Origin: Streptomyces sp. SID12501
GTDB taxonomy: Bacteria > Actinomycetota > Actinomycetes > Streptomycetales > Streptomycetaceae
Reading direction: 5' to 3'
DNA length: 47,525 nt
Assembly: GCF_010550245.1 (NCBI RefSeq)
Contig: NZ_JAAGLU010000052.1
Coordinates: forward strand, 1 to 47,525
The notes beneath the pieces were generated by a model. That model searched no databases. It worked only from the letters and a program-made list of their open reading frames with translations, and was not told where the DNA came from. A program made the position numbers and the translations under genes. Shown one piece after another: positions 35,615-43,857 of this stretch (its first letter is position 1; each line of letters starts with the position of its first letter).

Positions 35615-36835
35615 TCAGAGGATCACGTGGGGCAGGAAGCGGGCGTACTCGTCCGTGATCGGGCCGGCCGACTCGCGGATGCCGAGCCCCGCCGACTCGT
35701 TCTCGACGACCCAGGCGCCGAGGACCACGTGGTTGCCGTCGAAGGTGGGAAGGGGCGCCAACTCCTGGTAGCAGCAGGGCTCTTCGGCGCTTGCGAGGAC
35801 GGATGTGGCGGCGGATGCGGCGCTGGGGGCGGGGGCGGTGTCCGGCTCGTGGATCGTCACGCCGGCGCCCTCCCGGCCGAGGAGCGGCTTGGCGACGTAA
35901 CCGGTCGTGTGCGCCAGTTCCCGTGGCCCGTCCAGGTAGGCGGGGAGGAGGTTGGGGTGGTCCGGGTAGAGCTCCCAGAGGACGGCGAGGAGGGCCTTGT
36001 TGCTGAGGAGCATCTTCCAGGCCGGTTCGATCCACAGGGTGCTGCCCGTGCCGCCGCCGTTGTCCAGGGTGTCGAGGACGTGGTCCGCGAACTCGTCGGT
36101 GGTGAGCCACTCCCACGGGTAGAGCTTGAAGCAGCTGCGGATGAAACGGAGTTGGTTGTCGACGAAGCGGCCGGAGAGCGGGTCCCAGCCGATCTCCTCC
36201 ACGGAGATCCAGTCGGTGTCGAGGCCCGCCTGCTCCGCGGTCTCCTTCAGATAGGCGACGGTCATCAGGTCCTCGCCGAGCTCGTCGGCGGCGGAGTGCG
36301 CGAAGTGGAGGGGGCTGCCGGGCGGGAGGAGGGCGGCCTGCTTCTGCCAGGCGGCGATCAGACGTTCGTGGAGCGAGTTCCACTGGTCGGCGCCCGGGAA
36401 GCGGTCCTCCATCCAGAACCACTGGGGCGAGGCCGCCTCCACGAGGGAGGTGGGGGTGTCGGCGTTGTACTCGATGAGCTTCGCGGGGCCCGTGCCGTCG
36501 TAGCGGAGGTCGAACCGGCCGTAGACGGACGGGAGTTCGGCGCGGCGGTGCCAGGCCTCGGCGACCGCTGCCGCGATGCGCGGGTCGGTGATGCCGAGGT
36601 CGGCGAAACGGTTCGCGGTGACGATGTGGTCGGCCGCCGCGAGACACATGCGGTGGAGTTCCTCGACGGTCTCCTCCAGCGCCTCCACCTCCGGGAGCGA
36701 GAAGACGTAGTACGCGCTCTCGTCCCAGTAGGGGCGCAGGGAGTCGTCGGGGTGGCGGGTGAGCGGGTAGATGAGCCCCTGCGCCTCGACGGTCCGCTGC
36801 CAGTCGGGACGGGGTTCGATCGTGCGACGCTTCAT
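35615..36835 (-). CDS. Glutathionylspermidine-synthase-like ATP-grasp enzyme
   Basis: A 406-residue protein starting at ATG 36835, seven bases after the lipoprotein stop. The family features are the N-terminal RPDWQRTVEAQGLIYPL, the pre-ATP-grasp segment YGRFDLRYDG, the conserved LIEYNADTPTSLVEAA, then WFWMEDRFPG, and late GYVAKPLLGREGAGVTIHE (ATP-grasp Lys and glycine loop). The E. coli enzyme joins glutathione to spermidine. Actinomycetes use mycothiol rather than glutathione, so the substrate here is probably different. It forms a two-gene operon with the lipoprotein. Confidence 0.88.
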   Translation of the reverse strand: MKRRTIEPRPDWQRTVEAQGLIYPLTRHPDDSLRPYWDESAYYVFSLPEVEALEETVEELHRMCLAAADHIVTANRFADLGITDPRIAAAVAEAWHRRAELPSVYGRFDLRYDGTGPAKLIEYNADTPTSLVEAASPQWFWMEDRFPGADQWNSLHERLIAAWQKQAALLPPGSPLHFAHSAADELGEDLMTVAYLKETAEQAGLDTDWISVEEIGWDPLSGRFVDNQLRFIRSCFKLYPWEWLTTDEFADHVLDTLDNGGGTGSTLWIEPAWKMLLSNKALLAVLWELYPDHPNLLPAYLDGPRELAHTTGYVAKPLLGREGAGVTIHEPDTAPAPSAASAATSVLASAEEPCCYQELAPLPTFDGNHVVLGAWVVENESAGLGIRESAGPITDEYARFLPHVIL

Positions 36836-36842
36836 GGCGGGC

Positions 36843-37226
36843 TCAGCTGCCCGAGCTGCCGTCGCCGCCGCCGAGGCCGCCTCGGGAGACGCCGGTTTTG
36901 CTGCTGTCGTCGTCGCCGCTGCCACCGCTGCTGCTCGAACTGCCGCTGCCCTTGCTGGACTTGGTGAAGGAACCGCCCTTCACCCAGCCGGACTTCTTCT
37001 TACCGCCGTAGTAGTGGGCGCCGTTGACGGTCGTGGTGGTCTTGCAGTTCTTCTCGGCGACGACCTTGTAGCCCTTGGCCGCGTTGTAGCTGTCGCGGTC
37101 GACGCAGCGCTTGTCTGGCTCGTCGGAGGAGCAGGCGGTGAGGGCGGCGGCGAGCAGGCCCATGCCGCCGAGTACGACGGTGCCCGAGCGGAACTTCCTG
37201 CCCGGTTGTCTGCGTGCGTCAGCCAT
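36843..37226 (-). CDS. Small lipoprotein with Ser/Gly-rich tail
   Basis: A 127-residue predicted lipoprotein starting at ATG 37226, with GGGGAG upstream. The signal (GTVVLGGMGLLAAALTAC) ends in a lipobox L-T-A-C, so Cys is the likely lipidated first residue of the mature protein. The mature part contains a second Cys pair (RCVDRDSY, KNCKTTTT), a short YYGGKKK segment and a Ser/Gly/Asp-rich end. I do not recognise a domain, though the layout matches lipoproteins that precede ATP-grasp genes of this type. Seven bases separate it from the downstream synthase gene. Confidence 0.8.
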   Translation of the reverse strand: MADARRQPGRKFRSGTVVLGGMGLLAAALTACSSDEPDKRCVDRDSYNAAKGYKVVAEKNCKTTTTVNGAHYYGGKKKSGWVKGGSFTKSSKGSGSSSSSGGSGDDDSSKTGVSRGGLGGGDGSSGS

Positions 37227-37347
37227 GTCCGTGTCTCCCCGTTGGCGTTCGGCTCGGTTTGAGTCGGCCCAGCTTAAAGATCGCCTGCGGCCGGTGCTCA
37301 GGTGACCCCCTGCCCCCGCCCGCTCCCCGTCCACCTAGAGTCGCTTT

Positions 37348-38193
37348 GTGCTCTTTGGAATGGTGTGCGCGCTCAGCGCGGCGGTCTGCTTCGGTACGGC
37401 GACGGTGTTGCAGGCGGTGGCCGCGCGGGCGGCGGTCGGTACCGACCCCTCCGGGGGCGGCGGTCCGGGTGGCGACGCGGCATTGCTGCTGCGGGCGTTG
37501 CGGCAGTGGCGGTACATCGCCGGACTGGCCCTGGACGGGCTCGGCTTCGTCTTCCAGATCGCCGCGCTGCGGTCCCTTCCGATCTACGCCGTCGGCGCGG
37601 CGTTGGCCGCGAGTCTCGCCGTCACCGCGGTGGTCGCCGCCCGGCTGCTGCGGGTGCGTCTGAGCGGGCTGGAGTGGGCCGCGGTGGGGGTGGTCTGCGC
37701 CGGGCTGGGGATGCTGGGGCTGGCGTCGGGGACGGAGGGCGAGCGGGCGGGGTCGGACGCGCTGAGGTACGCGATGCTCGCGACCGCCGTGGGCGTGCTG
37801 GCGCTGGGGTTCCTGGGCGGGCGGTTGCCGGAACGGGGACGGGGGCTGGTGCTCGGGTTGGCGGCCGGGTTCGGGTTCGGGGTGGTCGAGGTGTCGGTGC
37901 GGCTCATCGACGACGTGTCGGTGGGGGCGCTGGTGGCGAACGCGGCGGTGTACGCCCTGGTGGTGGGGGGTGGGGCGGCGTTTCTCGCGTTGACGTCGGC
38001 GTTGCAGCGGGGTGCTGTGACCGTGCCGACGGCGGGGATGGTGATCGGGGAGACGATCGGGCCGGCGTTGATCGGGGTGGTGTGGCTGGGGGACCGCACT
38101 CGGGAGGGGTTGGGGTGGCTGGCGGTCGCGGGGTTCGGGGTTGCCGTGGTGGGAGCGCTGGCGTTGGCCCGGTTCGGCGAGGCACCGGAATAG
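37348..38193 (+). CDS. DMT-superfamily (EamA-like) multi-pass membrane protein
   Basis: A 281-residue hydrophobic protein with about nine to ten helices, starting at GTG 37348. The opening VCALSAAVCFGTATVLQAVAA, the mid segment VGAALAASLAVTAVVAARLL and the late TAGMVIGETIGPALIGVVWLGDRTREG fit EamA-type drug/metabolite transporters, where the last is a typical motif. TAGAGT at 37336-37341 lies six bases before the GTG with no Shine-Dalgarno sequence, suggesting a leaderless mRNA. Cargo is unknown. It lies just outside the pABA-type cluster and may or may not belong to it. Confidence 0.8.
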   Translation: MLFGMVCALSAAVCFGTATVLQAVAARAAVGTDPSGGGGPGGDAALLLRALRQWRYIAGLALDGLGFVFQIAALRSLPIYAVGAALAASLAVTAVVAARLLRVRLSGLEWAAVGVVCAGLGMLGLASGTEGERAGSDALRYAMLATAVGVLALGFLGGRLPERGRGLVLGLAAGFGFGVVEVSVRLIDDVSVGALVANAAVYALVVGGGAAFLALTSALQRGAVTVPTAGMVIGETIGPALIGVVWLGDRTREGLGWLAVAGFGVAVVGALALARFGEAPE

Positions 38194-38301
38194 GTCTCGC
38201 TCTCGCCGCTCCTACCCGCCTGATCCCGTTCCTGGGGACTGGGGACTGAGAACCGGGAGCTGGGAGCCGATAGCCGGGAAACGGGAGCTGGGAAACGGTC
38301 A

Positions 38302-39078
38302 CTACAGCCCCTCCAACACCCCGTCCCACAACCGCACCCTCGCCTCCAGCGCGTCCGTCGCCGTCTCCGCCGCCTCCGCCCAGTGCGCGTCACTCGTACC
38401 GCACAGGTCGGCGACCATCTGCATCGCCATGGGCGTGTGCTCCTCGCCGTCGACCTCGATGTGGCGGGACAGGTAGTCGCGGAACAAGGGGAACCGGTCC
38501 ATGCCCTCCTCCTTGATGACCTGGTCGAACATGTCCGGGATGAGATCCTCGCGGGAGAAGGCGAAGGCCGCGGCCCGGCAGTGCAGTGGCCTGTCGTTGA
38601 TGATCTCGAACGTGGTGCGGACGAACTCGGCCGCCGGACCGGGGACTTGGGCGACCCGCAGCGCCGAGCTCACGTCGTGCCCCTCTCCCACCAGGGCGAC
38701 GAACGTGTCGATACGGGACGGGTCCGCCGCCGCCTCGCTCATGCCGGCCCGGTACAGCTCGAAGTGGCTGGTGAAGCCGCCGTTCAGCTCGTCGCTCTCC
38801 TCCACGAGCACGATGTCGTTGATGAGGCGCCGGCTCACCTCCGACCCGCGCGGCATCCAGGGGACGTCGACACAGGTGAGCTCCCGTTGCAGCGACTTGA
38901 GCAGGGACATGAAATCCCACACCGCGAACACATGGTGTTCCATGAACGTCGCCATGCGTTCCCTGGTGTTTATCCGCTGGTAAATCGGGTGGGCGGTCAC
39001 CTCTTTTCGTACGGGTTCGATCACGGACCGGGCCCGCTCGATCCCTTCGTGGGTCATATCCCAGTCGTACCTGGACAT
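38302..39078 (-). CDS. DUF3050 family haem-oxygenase-like (probable dimetal) protein
   Basis: A 258-residue protein starting at ATG 39078 behind GAGGGAGA. The DUF3050 landmarks are strong: FMEHHVFAVWDFMSLLKSLQ (residues about 47-66), LTCVDVPWMPRG, RRLINDIVLVEESDE, FAFSREDLIPDMF and YLSRHIEVDGEEHTPMAM. The Glu/His residues in FMEHH, EESDE and HIEVDGEEH are suited to metal binding. The family belongs to the haem-oxygenase-like fold, where dimetal oxidases and N-oxygenases occur. It is divergent from the pABA-type operon, with 236 bp between, so a role as a tailoring oxygenase on aminobenzoate is an attractive inference but unproven. Confidence 0.85.
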   Translation of the reverse strand: MSRYDWDMTHEGIERARSVIEPVRKEVTAHPIYQRINTRERMATFMEHHVFAVWDFMSLLKSLQRELTCVDVPWMPRGSEVSRRLINDIVLVEESDELNGGFTSHFELYRAGMSEAAADPSRIDTFVALVGEGHDVSSALRVAQVPGPAAEFVRTTFEIINDRPLHCRAAAFAFSREDLIPDMFDQVIKEEGMDRFPLFRDYLSRHIEVDGEEHTPMAMQMVADLCGTSDAHWAEAAETATDALEARVRLWDGVLEGL

Positions 39079-39104
39079 GAAATCTCCCTCACATCAGTCG
39101 AACG

Positions 39105-39123
39105 ACGATCGAATGGCGATCGT
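39105..39123. promoter_or_regulatory. Inverted repeat upstream of the DUF3050 gene
   Basis: ACGATCG-AATGG-CGATCGT, a perfect 7-bp inverted repeat, begins 27 bp upstream of the DUF3050 start. It is placed to act as an operator. Confidence 0.5.
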
Positions 39124-39261
39124 GCAGCTTTCCCGCTCCTCCGGGCAAGCCCTTTCCTGAATTCCAGAAAAGTTACCCCGGGTATCACTCGAAAGAGCAC
39201 GGCAAGCCGACCTAAAAGCCGATAAAAAGTAACCTTCCGGACATCCTCGCGGAGGTTTCGA

Positions 39262-39280
39262 AAATCTTCGTTGAAGATTT
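39262..39280. promoter_or_regulatory. Inverted repeat upstream of the ABM-domain gene
   Basis: AAATCTTC-GTT-GAAGATTT is a perfect 8-bp inverted repeat. Just downstream, TTGAGC (39279-39284) and TATACG (39304-39309) could be a -35/-10 pair (19-bp spacing) leading to a leaderless GTG at 39315. The repeat would then overlap the -35. Confidence 0.5.
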
Positions 39281-39314
39281 GAGCGTGATCGGTTCTTGCT
39301 GCGTATACGACAGT

Positions 39315-39914
39315 GTGACCAGGAATCCCGTCACCGTGACGGTGGCGTATCAAGTGATCCCGGGCCGCGAGACCGAGTTCCACTCCTGGGGGTGGGCCGT
39401 GCTGCGTGCGAGGGCGCGTGAGCCTGGTTTCCTGGGGGGTGGAGTGCTTGTCGACGGAGAGGCGGAGTGGCATGTGGTCTACCGCTTCGACAGTGAGAGT
39501 ACGGCCCTGGCCTGGGAGAACTCCGCCAGTTGGGCGCAGTGGGCGGCCAGGGCGGAAGGGCTCGCCCGGGAGGCCGGGCGCCGTACCGTCCAGGGCTCCA
39601 AGGTGTGGTTCGAATCCCAGACGGACACTCAGGCCACCACCCCGGCACCGGCCGCTCCACCGCGCCCGCCGGACAAATGGAAGCTGTGGTTCGTGAATAT
39701 GAGCGCGGTTTTTCCGCCTGTGCTCATATTCAATCTGACCATTCTTCCGTTCCTCGGTGGCGTAAATGCGCTCATTCGCACTCTACTGCTGTGTCTGGCC
39801 GTGACGGCACTCGTCACCTGGATTCTCATGCCGCGTCTTCAGCGTTTCTTCAAGAAATGGCTCTACCCGCCGCTCCAGGCACTTCGTGGACGGCACAAAA
39901 GGCGAACCGCATGA
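39315..39914 (+). CDS. ABM-domain protein with C-terminal membrane helices (COG3224-like)
   Basis: About 199 residues. The N-terminal domain matches antibiotic-biosynthesis-monooxygenase (ABM) ferredoxin-like proteins: VTVTVAYQVIPGRETEFHSW, ARAREPGFLGGGV, WHVVYRFDSESTALAWENS. A linker rich in Pro/Ala (TPAPAAPPRPPDKWKLW) leads to two membrane helices (FPPVLIFNLTILPFLGG and LLLCLAVTALVTWILMPRL) and a basic tail. The start is uncertain: TTG 39279, GTG 39285 and GTG 39315 are in frame. GTG 39315 is chosen because it begins just before the domain and fits a leaderless promoter. It heads the operon leading into PabAB, with 36 bases before that start. Confidence 0.75.
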   Translation: MTRNPVTVTVAYQVIPGRETEFHSWGWAVLRARAREPGFLGGGVLVDGEAEWHVVYRFDSESTALAWENSASWAQWAARAEGLAREAGRRTVQGSKVWFESQTDTQATTPAPAAPPRPPDKWKLWFVNMSAVFPPVLIFNLTILPFLGGVNALIRTLLLCLAVTALVTWILMPRLQRFFKKWLYPPLQALRGRHKRRTA

Positions 39915-39950
39915 ACGGCGACATGAACGATGCAAGGGAGGTGGGCGCGG

Positions 39951-42188
39951 GTGAAGACCCTGCTCATCGACAATTATGACTCGTACACGTACAACCTGTT
40001 CCAGCTGATCGCGGAGGTCAACGGCGAAGAGCCCACGGTGATCCGCAACGACACGCTGACCAGCAGAGTCGACAGTCTGCTGGAATTCGACAAGTTCGAG
40101 AACGTGGTCGTCTCCCCCGGACCCGGGCACCCCGCCGCCCCCCGCGACTTCGGGATCAGCGCACGTGTACTCGCCGAGTCGCGGATACCCGTACTCGGCG
40201 TCTGCCTCGGTCACCAGGGCATCGCGCTCGGCGAGAGCGGTGGGATCGTGCCCGCCCCCGAGCCCCGTCACGGGCATCTCTCCACGATCCGGCACGACGA
40301 GCGGGACCTCTTCAAGGGGCTGCCGCAGAACTTCACCGCCGTGCGCTACCACTCCCTCTCCGTGCGCGAGCCGCTCCCCGACACCCTTGAGGCCACCGCC
40401 TGGGCCGAGGACGGCGTCCTGATGGGCCTGCGGCACCGTACGCGCCCCCTGTGGGGAGTGCAGTTCCACCCGGAGTCGGTCCTCACCGAGTACGGGCGCC
40501 GCATGCTCATGAACTTCCGCAACCTCACAGCGGAACGCGCCCGCAAGCTCCGTACGAAGAACACCGCGGTCACCCGCACCGCGGCGGCCATGCCCGAGCG
40601 TTCCTCCCCGGTACTCATCCCCCGTACCGCCCGCATCCCCGCGCAGCGCCGCTCGCCGCAGCAGCGGCCCACCCACCGGCTGCACACCCGCCGGATCGCC
40701 ACCGCCGTGGACACGGAGGCCGCCTTCGGCCGGATGTACGCCGACTCGTCGCGCGCGTTCTGGCTGGACAGTTCGCAGGTCGAGAAGGGGCGGTCGCGGT
40801 TCTCGTTCTTCGGGGACGGGTCCGGTCCGCTCGCCGAGTTCGTGCGGTACGACGTCACGAGCGGCGTCTGTGAGATCGAGCGGGACGGTCGGCCGACGCG
40901 CAAGGTCAGGGCGAGCGTCTTCGACTACCTGAAGCGGCAGTTGACGAACCGTCATGTCGACGCCACCGGCCTGCCCTTCGACTTCACCGGCGGCTACGTC
41001 GGCTACTTCGGGTACGAGACGAAGGCCGACTGCGGAGCCTCGCCAGGCGTCCACCAGGCCCAGACCCCCGACGCCTGCTGGCTGTTCGCCGACCGGCTGA
41101 TCGCGGTGGACCACCAGGAGGGCTACACGTACGCCGTCTGCGTGGCCGAGGACAGTCCGCAGGCCACGCTGGAGGCCGCCGACTGGCTCGACAGCGCACT
41201 GGCCCAACTGTCCTGCGTGTCCGGTCAGCAGCCGCCGCTGCCCGTACCGGCCGCCGACCCGGACCCCGCCTCGGCGGAACCGTGGCTGGTGCGCGACCGG
41301 GCCACCTACCTCGCCGACATCGCGGCCTGCCGACGGGAGTTGACGGCCGGCACTAGCTACGAGGTCTGCCTGACCAACGCGGCCCGGCTGCCCGCCCCGA
41401 CCGACGCGTACGACTACTACCGGGTCCTGCGTCGCGTCAACCCGGCACCGTACGCGGCCTTCCTGCGGTTCGGGGACCTGGAGGTGGCCGGCTCCTCCCC
41501 CGAGCGGTTCCTGCGGATCACCCGGGACGGCATGGCCGAGGCCAGGCCCATCAAGGGCACCGCCCCGCGTGGACACGACCCGGAGGAGGACGACCGCCTC
41601 CGGGACTCGCTCGCCGCCGACGACAAGACCCGCGCCGAGAACCTGATGATCGTCGACCTGCTCCGCAACGACCTGGGCCAGGTCTGCCGCACCGGCACGG
41701 TACGCGTCTCCCGGCTCATGGTCGCGGAGACGTACGCCACCGTGCACCAGCTCGTCTCCTACGTCGAGGGACGGCTGCGCGAGGGCACCGACTCGGTGGA
41801 CGCGGTACGCGCCTGCTTCCCCGGCGGCTCCATGACCGGCGCGCCCAAGCTCCGCACGATGGAGATCATCGACACGCTGGAGACCGAGGCCCGTGGCGTG
41901 TACTCCGGGGCCCTCGGCTACCTGGGGTGCAGCGGCGGCGCGGATCTCAGCATCGTCATCCGGACCGCCGTGATCGCCGACGGCGAGATGCAGTTGGGCG
42001 CGGGCGGCGCGATCGTCCTCGGCTCGGACCCGGTCGCGGAGTACGACGAGATGCTGCTGAAGACGGCCGCGCAGATGCGGGCCTACGAGGAGTACCAGCA
42101 GCACCAGGAGGACCCGGAGTACCCGGAGTACGAGCAGTTCCCGCAGCCCTCGTCCTGGTCGGCCGCCGCCGAGGAGGCCGCCCGATGA
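39951..42188 (+). CDS. pabAB: Fused aminodeoxychorismate synthase (PabA-PabB)
   Basis: A 745-residue enzyme making 4-amino-4-deoxychorismate from chorismate and glutamine. GTG 39951 is chosen for the AAGGGAGGT eight bases upstream. The glutamine amidotransferase comes first: IDNYDSYTYNLFQ, PGPGHPAAPRDFG, catalytic Cys85 in LGVCLGHQG, His173 and Glu175 in VQFHPES. A linker of about 70 residues precedes the chorismate-binding domain, with AGTSYEVCLTNA, SSPERFLRI, PIKGTAPRG (Lys535), ENLMIVDLLRNDLG and PGGSMTGAPK. The order (amidotransferase first) and PIKGT rather than PIAGT mark ADC synthase, not anthranilate synthase. The stop overlaps the next gene by ATGA. Confidence 0.95.
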   Translation: MKTLLIDNYDSYTYNLFQLIAEVNGEEPTVIRNDTLTSRVDSLLEFDKFENVVVSPGPGHPAAPRDFGISARVLAESRIPVLGVCLGHQGIALGESGGIVPAPEPRHGHLSTIRHDERDLFKGLPQNFTAVRYHSLSVREPLPDTLEATAWAEDGVLMGLRHRTRPLWGVQFHPESVLTEYGRRMLMNFRNLTAERARKLRTKNTAVTRTAAAMPERSSPVLIPRTARIPAQRRSPQQRPTHRLHTRRIATAVDTEAAFGRMYADSSRAFWLDSSQVEKGRSRFSFFGDGSGPLAEFVRYDVTSGVCEIERDGRPTRKVRASVFDYLKRQLTNRHVDATGLPFDFTGGYVGYFGYETKADCGASPGVHQAQTPDACWLFADRLIAVDHQEGYTYAVCVAEDSPQATLEAADWLDSALAQLSCVSGQQPPLPVPAADPDPASAEPWLVRDRATYLADIAACRRELTAGTSYEVCLTNAARLPAPTDAYDYYRVLRRVNPAPYAAFLRFGDLEVAGSSPERFLRITRDGMAEARPIKGTAPRGHDPEEDDRLRDSLAADDKTRAENLMIVDLLRNDLGQVCRTGTVRVSRLMVAETYATVHQLVSYVEGRLREGTDSVDAVRACFPGGSMTGAPKLRTMEIIDTLETEARGVYSGALGYLGCSGGADLSIVIRTAVIADGEMQLGAGGAIVLGSDPVAEYDEMLLKTAAQMRAYEEYQQHQEDPEYPEYEQFPQPSSWSAAAEEAAR

Positions 42189-43798
42189 CGACTCACCCGT
42201 CCACCACCGCTCCCCCGGCTTCTGCCCCCGTGTCCGCCCCCACCCCCTCTCCCGCCGATGCCGATGCCGATGCCGATGCCCCCGGCAACCTCGCCGCCCA
42301 TCTCGCCGCCCTCGCCGAGCGGCGCGGCTGGAGCGGCCGGGCCGCCTTCCACCAGAGCCGTCAGGGGCACCGTTCCTGGACGCACGGCGAGGTGCACGAG
42401 CTGGCCGCCCGTACGGCGACGGTGCTCGCCCGGCACGGGGTGCGGGCCGGCGACCGGGTGCTCCTCGCGCTGCCCGACGGCATCACCTGGGTGACCGTCT
42501 TCCTGGCCGCCGCCCGGCTCGGTGCGGTGGCCGTCCTGGTCAACCCCGAACTCCCGTCCGCCGACCACGCGTTCATGACCGAGGACGCCGAGGCCGTGCT
42601 GTGCGTGACCGGTCCCGGCCTGGAGGACGGCGACGGAGGAGAGGGACGTTTCGCGGGGCGGCCTCTCCTGGGCGCCGACCAGCTCGCCGCCCTCGCCCCC
42701 ACCGCCGAACCGGCCACCAGCGCCCACCCGGTGGACGCGCACACGCCCCTGTACGTGCAGTACACGTCCGGAACCACCGGGCGCCCCAAGGGAGTTGTGC
42801 ACTGTCACGGCGACCCGAAGACCTACCACGACCTCATCGGGCACCGCCTGCTGCGGATCACCCAGGACGACGTCACTCTCTCGGTCTCGAAGCTGTACTT
42901 CGCGTACGGCTTCGGCAACGCCTTCGTCTTCCCGCTCTTCTCCGGCTCGTCGGCCGTCCTGGTGGACCGGCGTCCGGCCCCGGCCGCCGTCGACGAACTC
43001 GTGGCACGGCACCGGGTGACGCTTCTCTACTCCGTGCCGTCCGCCTACGCCGCCCTGGTCGCCGACCGGGGCAACGGCCACCAGGCCTGCTTCGCCTCCG
43101 TACGGGCCGCCGTGTCGGCCGGCGAGGGGCTGCCGGACGGGCTCGGGCAGCAGGTCGGCGAGCTGCTCGGAGCGCCGGTGCTGGAGCAGATCGGCTCGAC
43201 AGAGGCCGGGCACGCCTTCTGCGCCAACAGCCTCGATCACAACCACCCCGGTACGGTCGGCCGTCCCGTCCCCGGTTTCGAGGTCGAGCTGCGCGACCGC
43301 GCCGGGCTTCCGTTGTCCGACGCCGACGAGGGCGCCGAGGGTGAACTCTGGGTGCGTGGGCCCACCGTGACGAGCGGCTACCTCAACCGGCCCGAGGAGA
43401 CCGCCCGTTCACTGGTCGGCGGCTGGCTGGCCACGCGGGACCGGGCGGTGCGTGAACCGGACGGCTCCTACCGGCATTTGGGCCGCGCCGACGACATGGA
43501 GATGGTCGGCGGCATCACGGTCTCACCGCTGGAGGTGGAGGCCGTACTACGTACCCACCCGGCGGTGAAGGAGGTCGCCGTGGCCGCTCTCACGGACGAG
43601 CGGGGCCTCAGCAGGCTGCGCGCCTTCGTCGTCCCGGTCGGGCAGGTCCGGGCGGGCCTGGAGACCGAACTCGTCGAGCTGGCCCGCGCCCGGCTCGCCG
43701 CCTTCAAGGTCCCCCGGAGCGTCTGGTTCGTCCCGTCACTGCCCCGCACCTCGACCGGGAAGCTCCGCCGCCATCTGGTCCGCCAGGGCGCCTGGTGA
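42185..43798 (+). CDS. Benzoate-CoA-ligase-like AMP-dependent ligase
   Basis: A 537-residue acyl-adenylating enzyme starting at ATG 42185, overlapping the PabAB stop. Signature boxes are YTSGTTGRPKGVVH (A3), GSTEAGH (A5), GELWVRGPTVTSGYLN, RADDMEMVGGITVSPLEVE (A8) and the catalytic lysine region PRTSTGKLRRHL (A10). The block FAYGFGNAFVFPLFSGSSAVL is typical of benzoate-CoA ligases. Activation of an aromatic acid such as p-aminobenzoate is therefore likely. The N-terminus carries an Ala/Pro/Ser leader with a (GCCGAT) repeat. The stop overlaps a GTG of the following reading frame. Confidence 0.88.
   Translation: MTTHPSTTAPPASAPVSAPTPSPADADADADAPGNLAAHLAALAERRGWSGRAAFHQSRQGHRSWTHGEVHELAARTATVLARHGVRAGDRVLLALPDGITWVTVFLAAARLGAVAVLVNPELPSADHAFMTEDAEAVLCVTGPGLEDGDGGEGRFAGRPLLGADQLAALAPTAEPATSAHPVDAHTPLYVQYTSGTTGRPKGVVHCHGDPKTYHDLIGHRLLRITQDDVTLSVSKLYFAYGFGNAFVFPLFSGSSAVLVDRRPAPAAVDELVARHRVTLLYSVPSAYAALVADRGNGHQACFASVRAAVSAGEGLPDGLGQQVGELLGAPVLEQIGSTEAGHAFCANSLDHNHPGTVGRPVPGFEVELRDRAGLPLSDADEGAEGELWVRGPTVTSGYLNRPEETARSLVGGWLATRDRAVREPDGSYRHLGRADDMEMVGGITVSPLEVEAVLRTHPAVKEVAVAALTDERGLSRLRAFVVPVGQVRAGLETELVELARARLAAFKVPRSVWFVPSLPRTSTGKLRRHLVRQGAW
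42254..42280 (+). repeat. (GCCGAT)n hexanucleotide repeat in ligase leader
   Basis: Four GCCGAT units plus GCC encode alternating Ala-Asp near the N-terminus of the ligase, outside its conserved domain. Confidence 0.85.
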
Positions 43799-43857
43799 CC
43801 CCCGCAGCCACCACACCCTCCACGACTGCCTGCCGTACTTCAGAAGGGAACGGGCGC

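Noticed and set aside
38240..38300. Short GGGAGCTGGGA-like repeats between the DMT and DUF3050 genes
   Set aside because: Imperfect purine-rich text of a kind common between Streptomyces genes. No unit is regular enough to call a structured element.
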